DNA from: Nitrospira sp.
GTDB lineage: Bacteria; Nitrospirota; Nitrospiria; Nitrospirales; Nitrospiraceae
Assembly (NCBI GenBank): GCA_019636815.1
Contig: JAHBWT010000020.1
Coordinates: 1 to 52,484 of the forward strand
DNA: 52,484 nucleotides
Direction: 5' to 3'
The position numbers and the translations under genes were made by a program. Shown piece after piece: positions 32,750 to 42,800 of the stretch. A model generated the notes under the pieces. That model was given only the letters and a program-made list of their open reading frames with translations, was not told the origin of the DNA and did not search any database. The first letter of the stretch is position 1. Each line of letters opens with the position of its first letter.

Positions 32750-34444
32750 ATGGATCAGGTCCAAACGGCTCCAGTGCCATCAGGTCCCGCTCCCGTGGGA
32801 AACATCGATGGAATGAAGCAGCACCTACGTTTCGATCTCCTTTCCGGCTTCCTGGTGTTCTTGATCGCGCTTCCGCTGTGCCTCGGTATCGCACTCGCCT
32901 GCGGCTATCCCGCCATTGCTGGGATTTTTACGGCAATTATCGGAGGTATCGTCGGTGCGACGCTAAGCAATTCAGAGCTCACGATCAAAGGTCCAGCAGC
33001 CGGGTTGATTGTGATCGCGATCGGATGCGTCACCGAGTTCGGGTTTACCGGGGGGGCCGACCCGGATGCCGACTATCAAGCCTATCGTCTGGCGTTGGGC
33101 GTCGGCGTGGCTGCGGGTCTCCTGCAAATCATGTTCGGAGTCGTACGGGCAGGCGTCCTGGCCGAGCTGGTTCCAACCTCGGTCATTCACGGCATGCTCG
33201 CCGCAATCGGTATCATCATCATTGCCAAACAGTTTCCGATCATGATGGGTCTCAGCTCCAAAGGTGAACCTTTGGAGCTGCTCATGGAAATCCCAACATT
33301 TATCGCCGAGTTGAATCCTGAAATCGCGTTCATCGGGGTGGTGAGTCTCGCCGTTTTGGCGATTTACCCTTTTATAAAGAGCAAGTGGCTCAAGATCATC
33401 CCTGCTCCTCTTGTCGTGCTCATGATCGCGATCCCTTTGGAATTTTATTTCGATTTTGATCACCCGCACGCGTATACATTCAATCACCATGAGTATCAGG
33501 TCGGCCCGAATTATCTGGTCAACGTTCCGCTGAGCATGGTCAGCGCGATGGCTTTCCCGGATTTTTCCGGAGTGTTCACAGGGACCGGCATCAAGTATGT
33601 GATTTTATTCGCCTTGATCGGCAGCTTGGAATGCCTCTTAAGTGCAAAGGCCGTCGAGATCTTCGACCCGTGGAAGCGCAAGGCCAATTTAGATCGCGAT
33701 CTCACGGCTGTCGGCATCGGCAATACGGCAGCCGCCTGCATCGGAGGCTTGCCGATGATTTCGGAGATCGTCCGCAGTAAGGCCAACGTGGACAATGGCG
33801 CTCGAACTCGCTTCGCCAATTTTTACCACGGGATGTTCCTCCTTCTTTTCGTGGCATTTCTTCCGGGCCTCCTCAATGAAATCCCCCTTGCCGCACTGGC
33901 CGCCATGTTGGTCTTTACGGGGTTTCGCTTGGCAGCCCCCGCGGAATTTCGCCATGTGTATCATGTCGGGAAGGAACAACTCCTGATCTTTCTCTGCACT
34001 ATTGTGGGAGTGTTGGTCATCGATCTTCTGGTAGGGATCGCCATTGGCATCCTGGTGAATATCCTCGTGCACCTCGTAAACGGTGCATCACTGGCTTCGT
34101 TGTTCCAGTTGCATCACGAGGAGCGAGCCGCCCAAGACGGAACTCCATGCCTAGAGGTCAAACATGCTGCGATTTTTCCCACCTGGCTCGCCTTGCGCCG
34201 AAAGCTTCATGAGTACTTTGATAAGCACCCCAACGTGGAACTTGATCTCTCCCAGACTCGCCTCGTCGACCATACAGTGATGTCACGGCTTCAAGAACTG
34301 CAAACAGATTTGGCTGAGCAGAACAAAGAGTTAACGATCTCCGGGCTTGATGAGCACCAACCTCTGTCAAACCATAAGGCCGCAGCGCGAAAAAAGAAAC
34401 TGGTTACCTCCGGCCCGCCTAATGGATCCAGCGTCTCGCAGTGA
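32750..34444 (+). CDS. SulP-family anion (bicarbonate) transporter with STAS domain
   Basis: A 564-residue SulP/SLC26 protein. It has about 12 helices (FLIALPLCLGIALACGYPAI start the first; GPAAGLIVIAIG is the typical TM3 region) and a C-terminal STAS domain (about residues 465-540, with VELDLSQTRLVDHTVMSRL). SulP transporters move sulfate, bicarbonate or other anions, often with Na+ or H+; BicA of cyanobacteria is a low-affinity bicarbonate importer. The island context (DabA, PII, carbonic anhydrase) favours bicarbonate, but substrate choice cannot be read from sequence. AAGGTG precedes the ATG. It is followed 184 bases later by the NtrB-like kinase. Confidence 0.85.
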   Translation: MDQVQTAPVPSGPAPVGNIDGMKQHLRFDLLSGFLVFLIALPLCLGIALACGYPAIAGIFTAIIGGIVGATLSNSELTIKGPAAGLIVIAIGCVTEFGFTGGADPDADYQAYRLALGVGVAAGLLQIMFGVVRAGVLAELVPTSVIHGMLAAIGIIIIAKQFPIMMGLSSKGEPLELLMEIPTFIAELNPEIAFIGVVSLAVLAIYPFIKSKWLKIIPAPLVVLMIAIPLEFYFDFDHPHAYTFNHHEYQVGPNYLVNVPLSMVSAMAFPDFSGVFTGTGIKYVILFALIGSLECLLSAKAVEIFDPWKRKANLDRDLTAVGIGNTAAACIGGLPMISEIVRSKANVDNGARTRFANFYHGMFLLLFVAFLPGLLNEIPLAALAAMLVFTGFRLAAPAEFRHVYHVGKEQLLIFLCTIVGVLVIDLLVGIAIGILVNILVHLVNGASLASLFQLHHEERAAQDGTPCLEVKHAAIFPTWLALRRKLHEYFDKHPNVELDLSQTRLVDHTVMSRLQELQTDLAEQNKELTISGLDEHQPLSNHKAAARKKKLVTSGPPNGSSVSQ

Positions 34445-34628
34445 TGGGTTCCGTTGTGCTCCTCGGCTTTGTCGGCCAACCGGCCTTGTTAGACACATTA
34501 TTCACGGTGATTCGTGATCCAGCCACCTGTTCAACCGTGGCGCACTGGAGAGCCCCAGAGAGAGCCTGCGCAAACTACTCCACACATGGTACCATGCCCG
34601 CAGTTGCGTACATCTCTGTAATATTGCG

Positions 34629-36008
34629 ATGTTCAGGCCCACTCCAGAAACCACTCTCTTCCCAAGGATCCCCTATCGGCTCATCGCGCCCGTCCTTTTG
34701 ATTTTGGCTCTGGTCGTTTCCGTCATTCTCCTCTTCAGTTTGGAACGCGAAAAACTCCTCCTGCAGGACTTTACCGAGGGCAAGAGGATTCCCATGGAAC
34801 TATTTCCCGCTCTTTGGCAGCATCGGAGCGACCTCATTGTCGTGACGCTTCTTGTATTCCTGGTAAGTGCGATCGGCATCGCGGCAGCCATTACCTTTCT
34901 ACACTATGACAGTACTCGTCGCACGCTTGAGGAGGTGAAGGGATTAGCGCGCAACATCTTGCAGAGTATCCCGACCGGCGTGTTGACTCTCAACCGAGCT
35001 GGAGTGATTACAGCGGTCAATCCCATGGCGGAGGCGGTGTTGAAACGTTCCGGGGAAGAACTGCTGGCCCATTCGTACGAATCGGTCTTTGTGGAAGGAG
35101 ATACGATTCGTGGAGCGCTCGACGAGGCGCTACGATCGCACGAGTACTTGAGTCAGAAGGATGTACCCTATGGACCTCACGACGGGATGCTTCATACTAT
35201 CCGCATTGGTACCGCCGAATTGACCGGAGATGACGGACAACCGGCGGGCGTCATCTTGCAAGCTCAGGACGTCACGGAGTGGCTGAATCTCGAACGGCGC
35301 GTTCTCGTCGCTGAGAAACTTGCCGCTATTCATACTCTGTCCGCCGGCGTCGCGCATGAACTACGGAATCCACTGAGCGCGATGGATTTGAACCTACATC
35401 TCCTCGATGAAGCATTGAAGGAACGGGGTGGGTTGGCACAGGACGTGGCACACTATCTTCACGTCGTGAATGCCGAATGTCGACGCCTCTCCGCGATTTT
35501 GGACAATTTCATGAAGTTTGCCAGGCCCACGTTAATGGGCATCCATGAAGTAGACTTGAGGAAGGTCATCGCGCACGTCATGGCGCTCATGCAATTCGAG
35601 GCACAAGAGCGAAAAATCCGGCTGGAGGAACGGGTTGAAGAAGGATTGCCACCAGTGTTTGGAGACGAAACACAAATCAGCCAAGCCTTGGTGAACATCG
35701 TGGTGAACGCGTTCCAAGCCATGCCGGACGGGGGGCGGTGTTCTATCATTGCGCGGATACGGAGAAATGCCGATGTTTGCTGGGTAGAGGTCGCGGTGTC
35801 GGACACAGGTGTAGGAATCAAGAAGGATGATCTATCACACCTCTTTGAGCCATTCCACACCACGAAGGCCGGTGGAACGGGGCTCGGCCTTGCCATTGCT
35901 TATCGAATTATGCAGGACCACGGTGGTGCCATCCGCGTTGCTAGCATGCCCGGGTCCGGGACCACTGTGATCATGCAATTCCCCGTGGAGCCAAGTCGGA
36001 AAGCTTGA
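34629..36008 (+). CDS. NtrB-like sensor histidine kinase
   Basis: A 459-residue kinase with two membrane segments (about 18-38 and 70-92) bracketing a short periplasmic loop, a PAS domain (about 110-220), the H-box GVAHELRNPLSAM with His243, and a HATPase domain with the N-box VNIVVNAFQAMPDGG, DTGVGI and GTGLGLAIAYRI (about residues 340-445). It autophosphorylates on His243 and passes phosphate to the response regulator encoded nine bases downstream. The loop between the helices is too short for a separate sensing domain, so the signal may come through the membrane or the PAS domain. Location suggests control of the carbon-uptake genes. Confidence 0.9.
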   Translation: MFRPTPETTLFPRIPYRLIAPVLLILALVVSVILLFSLEREKLLLQDFTEGKRIPMELFPALWQHRSDLIVVTLLVFLVSAIGIAAAITFLHYDSTRRTLEEVKGLARNILQSIPTGVLTLNRAGVITAVNPMAEAVLKRSGEELLAHSYESVFVEGDTIRGALDEALRSHEYLSQKDVPYGPHDGMLHTIRIGTAELTGDDGQPAGVILQAQDVTEWLNLERRVLVAEKLAAIHTLSAGVAHELRNPLSAMDLNLHLLDEALKERGGLAQDVAHYLHVVNAECRRLSAILDNFMKFARPTLMGIHEVDLRKVIAHVMALMQFEAQERKIRLEERVEEGLPPVFGDETQISQALVNIVVNAFQAMPDGGRCSIIARIRRNADVCWVEVAVSDTGVGIKKDDLSHLFEPFHTTKAGGTGLGLAIAYRIMQDHGGAIRVASMPGSGTTVIMQFPVEPSRKA

Positions 36009-36017
36009 GATAGGGTC

Positions 36018-37376
36018 ATGACGAACGCCGCCCAGATCCTCATTGTTGACGACGAGGTGAACATTCGCAACGCGCTGGTGACCCTCCTTGAAAAGAAGGA
36101 ATATCGGGCCCGAGGCGTGGCGACGGCGGAAGAGGCGCTGGATCTGCTTGAAACGACCGGCATGGATTTGGTGATTACGGACCTGCGCATGCCGGGAATC
36201 GGCGGGATGGAATTTCTACGGAGGCTGCATACGAAATGGCCCGGCACAGAAGTAGTGGTCATGACAGCCTACGGCTCCATCGAAACCGCAGTGGAAGCGA
36301 TGCGCTTCGGGGCCTACGATTATCTCGCAAAACCCATCGATCGTGAGCGGTTCCTCATCGTGGTGGAGAAAGCGCTCGAACGACACCTTCTCTCCATCGA
36401 AAACCAGTGGCTCCGTGAACGACTCGAAACGAGAACGCGGTTCGATCAGTTGCTCAGCGAAAGCGAGGCTATGCAGCGAGTCTACGGCCTGGTGGAGATG
36501 GTAGCATCAAGCGACGTGACGGTGTTGCTCACAGGCGAAAGCGGAACCGGCAAGGAGCTTGTCGCCCGAGCCATCCATCACAAAAGTCCCAGGGCCGACG
36601 GACCATTCATTACTGTGAACTGCGGAGCATTGCCGGAGAGTCTGTTTGAAAGCGAGTTGTTCGGTTATGAAAAAGGTGCGTTCACCGGCGCGCAGGCCAC
36701 CAAGGTCGGCCGATTCGAACTGGCGCAGGGCGGAACGCTGTTATTGGACGAAATCGGCGAACTTTCTTTGAAGTCTCAAGTCGACTTTCTTCGGGTGTTA
36801 GAGACCAAGGAGTTCTGCCGTCTGGGTGGAACGAAGGTCGTGACCACGAATGCTCGAATCATTGCCGCCACCAATCGCAACCTGACGGAGGCCATTAAGC
36901 AAGGCGACTTTCGGGAGGATCTCTTCTATCGGCTTAATGTTGTGCCGATCAAACTGCCGCCGCTTCGCGAACGCGGAGCTGACATTCCCCTCCTTGTTGA
37001 GATGTTCCTGGCGGGCTTTTGCGCCCAACACAAACGAATGCCGAAGGAGGTCTCAAGAGAAGCGATGCAGCTTTTGCGGCTGTATGCTTGGCCTGGAAAT
37101 ATTCGGCAACTCCGCAACCTCCTCGAAAGACTGGTTGTGACCGTGCGCGAGGAGATGATCCGACCTCAGCATTTGCCGGAGGAGATACAGGCCAGCAAAC
37201 AAGGCATTCGCACTATGGTTGTCACCCTTGGAAACCCTTTGGAAACAATCGAAAAAGAAGTGATCCGACGGACTCTTGCCGAAGTCACCAATCACCGTGA
37301 GAAAGCCGCAAAACTGCTCGGTATTAGCCTGCGGTCTCTCCAGTACAAGATCAAACAATACGGAATCCGCGAGTAA
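36018..37376 (+). CDS. NtrC-family sigma-54 response regulator
   Basis: A 452-residue enhancer-binding protein. The receiver has its phospho-acceptor Asp55 in VITDLRMPG. The AAA+ domain has Walker A GESGTGKE (about residues 172-179), GAFTGA (220-225, the sigma-54 contact loop, intact) and an R-finger region later. The C terminus has a Fis-type helix-turn-helix ([20 protein letters not shown]). It should bind palindromic sites upstream of sigma-54 promoters when phosphorylated by the kinase encoded just before. Two TGCA-N5-TGCA palindromes and a -24/-12 promoter follow the gene. Confidence 0.93.
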   Translation: MTNAAQILIVDDEVNIRNALVTLLEKKEYRARGVATAEEALDLLETTGMDLVITDLRMPGIGGMEFLRRLHTKWPGTEVVVMTAYGSIETAVEAMRFGAYDYLAKPIDRERFLIVVEKALERHLLSIENQWLRERLETRTRFDQLLSESEAMQRVYGLVEMVASSDVTVLLTGESGTGKELVARAIHHKSPRADGPFITVNCGALPESLFESELFGYEKGAFTGAQATKVGRFELAQGGTLLLDEIGELSLKSQVDFLRVLETKEFCRLGGTKVVTTNARIIAATNRNLTEAIKQGDFREDLFYRLNVVPIKLPPLRERGADIPLLVEMFLAGFCAQHKRMPKEVSREAMQLLRLYAWPGNIRQLRNLLERLVVTVREEMIRPQHLPEEIQASKQGIRTMVVTLGNPLETIEKEVIRRTLAEVTNHREKAAKLLGISLRSLQYKIKQYGIRE

Positions 37377-37433
37377 AGATCCCCCTCACTTACCCGCACT
37401 CCGTCAAACTTCTTGTCTCACCTCTAGCCGATC

Positions 37434-37446
37434 TGCAATTATTGCA
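37434..37446. promoter_or_regulatory. Palindrome TGCA-N5-TGCA, candidate enhancer site 1
   Basis: TGCAATTATTGCA, an inverted repeat (TGCAA-TTA-TTGCA) in the gap after the NtrC-type gene. It has the same TGCA-N5-TGCA form as the site at 37533. Confidence 0.4.
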
Positions 37447-37532
37447 TGTCATTAGTCAGCAACCGAAATAATTAACTCGTTGATCTTTCGCAAAGCACAA
37501 GATACTGCCCCATCAGCTGCAGGATGATAATC

Positions 37533-37545
37533 TGCATATTTTGCA
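37533..37545. promoter_or_regulatory. Palindrome TGCA-N5-TGCA, candidate enhancer site 2
   Basis: TGCATATTTTGCA, a second copy of the form, 99 bases (centre to centre) from the first and 118 bases upstream of the sigma-54 promoter, the usual place for enhancer-binding protein sites. Confidence 0.4.
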
Positions 37546-37650
37546 GTTGGCGAGCTCGCTTGTCTTCTGATTGCTCTGAAACTTCATCCTAGCTCTGGGA
37601 TTCCTATTGTAAACATGTAGTAAATCGACTGCTTGTCACCCAATTTTTCA

Positions 37651-37666
37651 CGGCATTGGGTATGCA
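37651..37666 (+). promoter_or_regulatory. Candidate sigma-54 (-24/-12) promoter
   Basis: CGGCAT, five bases, then ATGCA: GG and GC at the required distance, with GGCA and TGCA matching the consensus TGGCAC-N5-TTGCA. The predicted start is near 37677, 17 bases before ATG 37694. Its -24 hexamer is identical to that of the site at 47925. Confidence 0.5.
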
Positions 37667-37693
37667 GGTGATTTAGAAGAGCTTGGACCGACC

Positions 37694-38179
37694 ATGGGCA
37701 TACAGGTGCTGAAGTCCGACTTCACAAGAAGGCCCCTTCCTGGTCATTGGCTTGGCGATCAGTTACATGCTCATGGTGATATGCGGATGATTCAACCGTT
37801 GATGCAAGAAAGTAAGGAGTTTCTCTTGGGTCAGGATCAGAGGCACGAGCAGTCGGTAAAGAGTGGGAATTACCTAAGCCTGTTGGTAGCGCTCACGTAC
37901 CTGACGGCTATCGGGATAGCCCTCTCCATCGGCAATCTCAAAAAAGGAAATGATTTCGACCTCCTCGTCATACTACTACTTATGCTTGTGGCCGCGCTTT
38001 CGTTGCTTCGCAATGGTAATACGCTGAATCAACCATCGCGGACCGCATGCCGGTCTAGGCGATTGAGGACAGGGGACCCCTGTCGGCTAAGGCGTCACAA
38101 GGCAAGAAAGCGGCCAAGGCGGCTAGCCTTACCATGGAACAAGAGGCTCAGTGGGTGGTGGCATGAGCTCAAGAACTGA
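37694..38179 (+). CDS. Small putative membrane protein, unknown
   Basis: A 161-codon frame. Residues about 57-105 contain two hydrophobic segments (YLSLLVALTYLTAIGIAL and DLLVILLLMLVAALSLL) separated by a charged loop, i.e. a likely two-helix membrane hairpin. The N-terminal ~55 residues are hydrophilic. The C-terminal ~45 residues are very Arg/Lys-rich and look like a possible frameshifted or untranslated tail. ATG 37694 lies close behind the candidate sigma-54 promoter; ATG 37781 is an alternative start. No family is recognised. Confidence that a gene is here rests mainly on the promoter and hydrophobic pattern. Confidence 0.45.
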   Translation: MGIQVLKSDFTRRPLPGHWLGDQLHAHGDMRMIQPLMQESKEFLLGQDQRHEQSVKSGNYLSLLVALTYLTAIGIALSIGNLKKGNDFDLLVILLLMLVAALSLLRNGNTLNQPSRTACRSRRLRTGDPCRLRRHKARKRPRRLALPWNKRLSGWWHELKN

Positions 38180-38606
38180 TGGGTAGCCAGACTCGACGGC
38201 TCGACCAAACATGTACCTATCCTGTCCTTGTCGAGTGGAACACCATGTTTGCTGGCTGCACCAAGTTGAGCTCTCCTCTTCAGCCATGTAAACAAGGGTA
38301 AATCTTTCCTTCACTGGCTATCCGGCTGGTCTCACCATACGATAATACTATGCCGCCTCGTTTTCTGATTAGAATTTGAGAGTTGGATTCATAATCCAGA
38401 ATGTTGCGCTTCTGTTTTTATACTACCCCTGTTCAGTGTGGTTTGGAAATTGCCTGCATGACCATAGGGCCGTTAGGGCTCACCCGGATGATAGACAGAT
38501 AATTAAGAGACGTGTGTATAGACCTGATCTTGCATGACAGTTTTCTTCTAAAGCACCATTGATATTGTGCGTACTTGCTGACGACTGAGAAGGGAGAGGG
38601 TTGATT
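38180..38606. other. Intergenic upstream of the carbonic anhydrase-like gene
   Basis: No gene is seen. A possible sigma-54 promoter, TGGTTT-N5-TTGCC (38439-38454), has correct GG/GC spacing and a good -12 but a poor -24, and would give a leader of about 140 bases. No TGCA-N5-TGCA palindrome is seen in the stretch. Confidence 0.3.
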
Positions 38607-39494
38607 ATGAGGTTGCTCCTGGTCTTGTTTGCACTCGTTGCGATTCCTACCGTGAGCCATGCAAATATGCCACAGCATACTGAGATATGCGTGGAGGCTA
38701 AGGATGAGGATATCGCTGCTCTGTTCGACCGCTGGAACGAATCTCTTAAGACGGGCGACCCACACAAGGTGGTCGCCAACTACGCGGCAAAGTCCGTGCT
38801 ACTCGCCACAGCGTCGAGCAAGCCGCGATTCACCGTCGATGAGAAGGCAGACTACTTTCGCCACTTTCTTGAAAATCAGCCGGAAGGGCGCATTGATTCT
38901 CGCACAATTGAGCTCGATTGCAATCTGGCGATCGACGAAGGTCTGTACTCATTCATCTTCAAAAAGACCGGGATCACGGCCACAGCGCGGTACACCTTCA
39001 CGTACAAGTGGGATGGGAAGCAGTGGTTGATCACCAGCCATCATTCGTCCAGGGCGCCTACTGAAGAAGCCTCCCTGGAGGCGCCCATCCGCTCCGTTGC
39101 ACGCCATTCGGAAATGTGTGTGGCAATCACCGAAAAGGAGATCGAAGCTTTACTGGAACGGTGGAGAGAATCCATTCAGAGTGGTAATCCTCACCGGGTC
39201 ATCGCCCATTACGGAGCGAGGTCCGTTTTGCTTCCCCTCTCCTCAACTAAACCTCGATTGACGCTCGACGAAAAAGAAGAATACTTTCGCCAGTTTCTCA
39301 AGAATAAACCACTGGTGCATATCAATTCGCATACGATCGAACTCGATTGCAACGCGGCAATCAACGAAGGCTTATATACCTTCACCTTTCAACGAACGGG
39401 CGCCATTGTGAACGCCCGATACAGCATCGTCTTCAAGTGGGATGGCATGCAGTGGTTGATCACAAGCGACCACTCCTCAGTCTATCCCAAATAG
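38607..39494 (+). CDS. Secreted tandem-domain iota-class (COG4337) carbonic anhydrase
   Basis: A 295-residue protein: signal peptide (cleavage after Ala19) and two tandem copies of a SnoaL/CaMKII-AD-like domain. Domain 1 (25-151) contains ALFDRWNESLKTGDPHKVV, SRTIELDC, ARYTFTYKWDG and the end motif HHSS (145-148). Domain 2 (168-294) is a clear repeat with LLERWRESIQSGNP, SHTIELDC, ARYSIVFKWDG and DHSS (288-291). The pattern, including HHSS near the C terminus, is that of iota carbonic anhydrases, a class shown to work without zinc in some members. It would interconvert CO2 and HCO3- in the periplasm. Domain 2 differs at the first His and a Tyr (Phe276), so it may be inactive. GGGAGAGGG is six bases before the ATG. 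An SgcJ/EcaC-type binding protein is the alternative. Confidence 0.75.
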   Translation: MRLLLVLFALVAIPTVSHANMPQHTEICVEAKDEDIAALFDRWNESLKTGDPHKVVANYAAKSVLLATASSKPRFTVDEKADYFRHFLENQPEGRIDSRTIELDCNLAIDEGLYSFIFKKTGITATARYTFTYKWDGKQWLITSHHSSRAPTEEASLEAPIRSVARHSEMCVAITEKEIEALLERWRESIQSGNPHRVIAHYGARSVLLPLSSTKPRLTLDEKEEYFRQFLKNKPLVHINSHTIELDCNAAINEGLYTFTFQRTGAIVNARYSIVFKWDGMQWLITSDHSSVYPK

Positions 39495-39704
39495 CAAGAG
39501 GTATGATGACCTAGCTTTATTCCAGTCAATTAGTTTAGAGACGGTTTGCACGGGTCGCTCTATTCCACTGATCGTTGACCGTCGTTTCGACGTAGTGTAT
39601 TCGTCTGTGCACTCGCCATTATTCCGTGGATCATCTCCAATCTCTTCATTAAGCCTATTGTTTTCAATACGTTATAGATTGCGTGGAATGCGTATTGGAA
39701 ATCC
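39495..39704. other. Intergenic between the carbonic anhydrase-like gene and dabA2
   Basis: AT-rich stretch without open frames, terminator or repeat that can be supported. The promoter described next follows it. Confidence 0.4.
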
Positions 39705-39734
39705 TTGACATTACGTCATGGATTAGAGCATAAA
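39705..39734 (+). promoter_or_regulatory. Candidate sigma-70-type promoter of dabA2
   Basis: A perfect -35 box TTGACA (39705-39710), 18 bases, then CATAAA (39729-39734). It would start transcription about 80 bases before the ATG of the second dabA. This suggests that dabA2 has its own sigma-70 control. Confidence 0.4.
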
Positions 39735-39819
39735 TTCCAACACCTTAAGCTCCTGCTCCAACTGTAAGGCCGTGATATAGGAGCAATGCCTGGTCTTTTT
39801 TCCATCATGTCTAGGCTGT

Positions 39820-42800
39820 ATGTCCAGTCACACTGAGTCTTCAGACCCATCGAGCACAATCACTGATGGCGAACGACAGAGTCTCCGTTCTAAAGTTGTG
39901 CATGCCGCAAAACTGCTCCATGAGCAGGGGCCGATCAGCACCTTCGTTCATACCAATCCGCTGCATAGCTTGGAGCATCTTCCGTTTGAGCAAGCAGTGG
40001 CAACGGCTGAACAAGCGCTTGGTGGGCACGGATACCTACCGAACGAAGAGTTCCGCCGGCTCTATCACCGTGGCCGTATCACCGATCAAGATCTAACCGA
40101 TGCGCTGGGAGCCCAGCGATCATTCGATGCAGCGGAATCGCTCACCGTCGGAGGGGGACGAGTCATTTCGCCCCAGGATGTGGTGCGTCTGCACTTGCTG
40201 TACGGAATTGATTCGCTGAACCCGGCCCATCTTTCATGGCAAGTCCACCATGAGCAAGCCACCCGTCGACTGCGGTCTGATTTGCCTCCAGAGACAAGGG
40301 CCGCCATATTGACCAAGGCCTCGACGGAGCTTCGTCTCAGTCTTGACCGAATCGGTCGAGAGTGGACACTTGCGGAATGGGTACAAGTCCACTGTCATGT
40401 AGATCTCCCCGGCTATCTCCGCAAGCAGCTCTTCCATGAGTACGCTCCCGGTGCCGAGTTCGCGGGTGATCGGATGACTCCTCTCAAACTCGCTGAAGCC
40501 GACCGTTGGTTCGACTCCTTGGGGATTCCCCATGACCGGCGCGAAGGCTATCGCCGCTGTATCAATCGTCACCTCTATAACACCGGTATCTTGTCAACGC
40601 CGCTCCAGCCGACCTTACAGACCAGATGGTTGGAAATCGAATCTCAACTCTTGAGAGCGGTGGTCCCTCGCCACCTTCGCGTGACGGGAACCTTCGGTGG
40701 TATTCGCTCCGGGCTCGAGCAAGATTTGGAGGCCTATGCAGCCACAAGTCTTTGGCATGCAGCGCTCGCAGCGCGCGGACTGGAAGATCCACTCTCTCCG
40801 TCCGATCCCGAGACGTTGTTAGCAAAGGATTGTCTCGGTGCCCGACGAGATGCGCTCCACCGCCGTATTATGGCCGTGGAACAAGATGGCGGGGCTCCGC
40901 TTCCGCTCACGGCTGAGATTCGAACTGCCATCGAAGAGGAATTGGGTTCCGTGGGGCGCCAACGGCAGCGGCGTCACACCATCCTCTTCGATTTTTGCCG
41001 CCCGCACCAAAGCGGTAATCCTCCTTATGAGCGCCCATTGCTGACGTTGACGACCGACGCAGAGCTCAGGCTTCTCATGCTGCGCCGGGGTGAGATCAGC
41101 GCGCCAGCAGGCCTTCTTCGTCTTGCCGGTGAGCTTCGCGTGCGAAGAGGTTTCGACTGGGGAACATGGAAGCAGGTCTGCGATCGACCGTTATTCAGTA
41201 ACCCCTCTTCTGCGAGCCAGGAGGAGCCTTGGAAAATCTTCCTCCGTGAGCATGTGCGGCTTCGCGTCACGGACAGCGTACGGTCGGCGCTTCGCGAGGA
41301 GTTGTCCTCGCCACGATCCGACTCCCACGCTGAAGAGCGACGCATTCGTATTCTCCGCGGACTGATGGACGAGGGACTGACGCTGGAGGGATGGGGGGCT
41401 TTACAGGAAGACGTCGCGCGATGGGAGGACCTGTCCACACTGCAGGACATCGATCATGGCCTTGAAGAGCGGCTCTGTCGTACCGTTCGGGAAGGTCTTC
41501 GCGAGACGGAACTGTCCCGACCCGCCTACGATGCCCTGCAGCGGTTGATCGAACTTCGAGATCGGACGTTCGCCTGTCGTCGGTTGCTGGCGGACCTCCA
41601 CCAGTTCGATCCGCGAGAGCGGCTCGTGAAGCATTCCCGCGCGGACTTGACCGCGATGATGGAAAGCGTGGGGCAGAGCCTCACGCTGAGCGAGTTGCTG
41701 CATGACCTGACAGGCGTGGACATCGCCGAGTCCGTAAACCGCTATGTGATCAAGTGGTGCGGGGCTTTTCTCGATCAAGGGATCGCGAGCTGGTCCATGC
41801 CCTGCCGAACGCTGGGATTTTACCGCGCCTGGAAAAGGCTGGCTGTCGAGGAATTGCCGTTAGCGCTGGGAGGGGTGGACGGATGGCGTGAGGCCGTGCT
41901 TGGCCTCCCCGAACGCGCAGAGGACAGCCTCATCCAGACCCTGCGCTCGCTGCAGATTCCTGAGGAGCATCAAACTCCCTACCTGAGCCGACGCCTCCTT
42001 AAATTGCCTGGGTGGGCCGCGCTGGTGAAGTGGCGCGAGCACCATCCTGGACATTCCCGACAAGCGCATGAACATATCGATTTAGTGGATTTTTTGGCGG
42101 TGCGGCTGTTCTGTGAAGCGATGTTGATCAAGCGCGCCTGCCGAGAGATATGGGGTCTCGAAGGCACGGTCCCGAAGTTGAATGAGCTGCATCGCGAGCA
42201 TCCCTATGAATTCTATCTCCGACGGGAATTCTTCCGAGGGAACTTGCCGGATTATCTGGAATCCCGCTGCAGGGCCCTTCTTCAGGCCAACCCGCAGCAT
42301 GATCGGGATCGGTGGATTCGCACGGCGGAAATGATTTGGAAGTACCGTCAGGCCACCGCTCTCGGACGAGACCCACTCTCTACGGCTTGTCATCATGCCT
42401 GGCGGCTCTTTCATCTGTCCCAGCTGCTCGGACTGTCCGCGGGAGATTTAAGGAAGCTGGCTCCAATCGAAGGGGACCGACTGCTGGCAATGCTTGACAG
42501 GCTCCCGTCATCAGCCCACGGCCCTATCTGGCAATCCGCCTTTGAGGGACACTATCAACGTGGTCTTTTGGACAGTCTTGATCGGAATAAGGTCGGCCTT
42601 TCTCAGCCGGATGACCGGCCTCAAGCCCAGCTCGTATTTTGTATCGACGAGCGGGAGGAGAGCATTCGTCGGCACATCGAAGCAGTGAGTCCAGACTATG
42701 AAACCTTTGGGACAGCCGGGTTTTTCGGTGTCGTCATGAATTACTCCTCCTTGGAGGATCATGGAGTCACGCCGCTCTGTCCCATTGTGGTCACGCCGAC

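Noticed and set aside
34587..34602. Sigma-54 promoter before the histidine kinase (TGGTAC-N5-CCGCA)
   Set aside because: The GG/GC spacing is right, but the -12 element reads CCGCA in place of TTGCA. Chance matches of this quality are expected.
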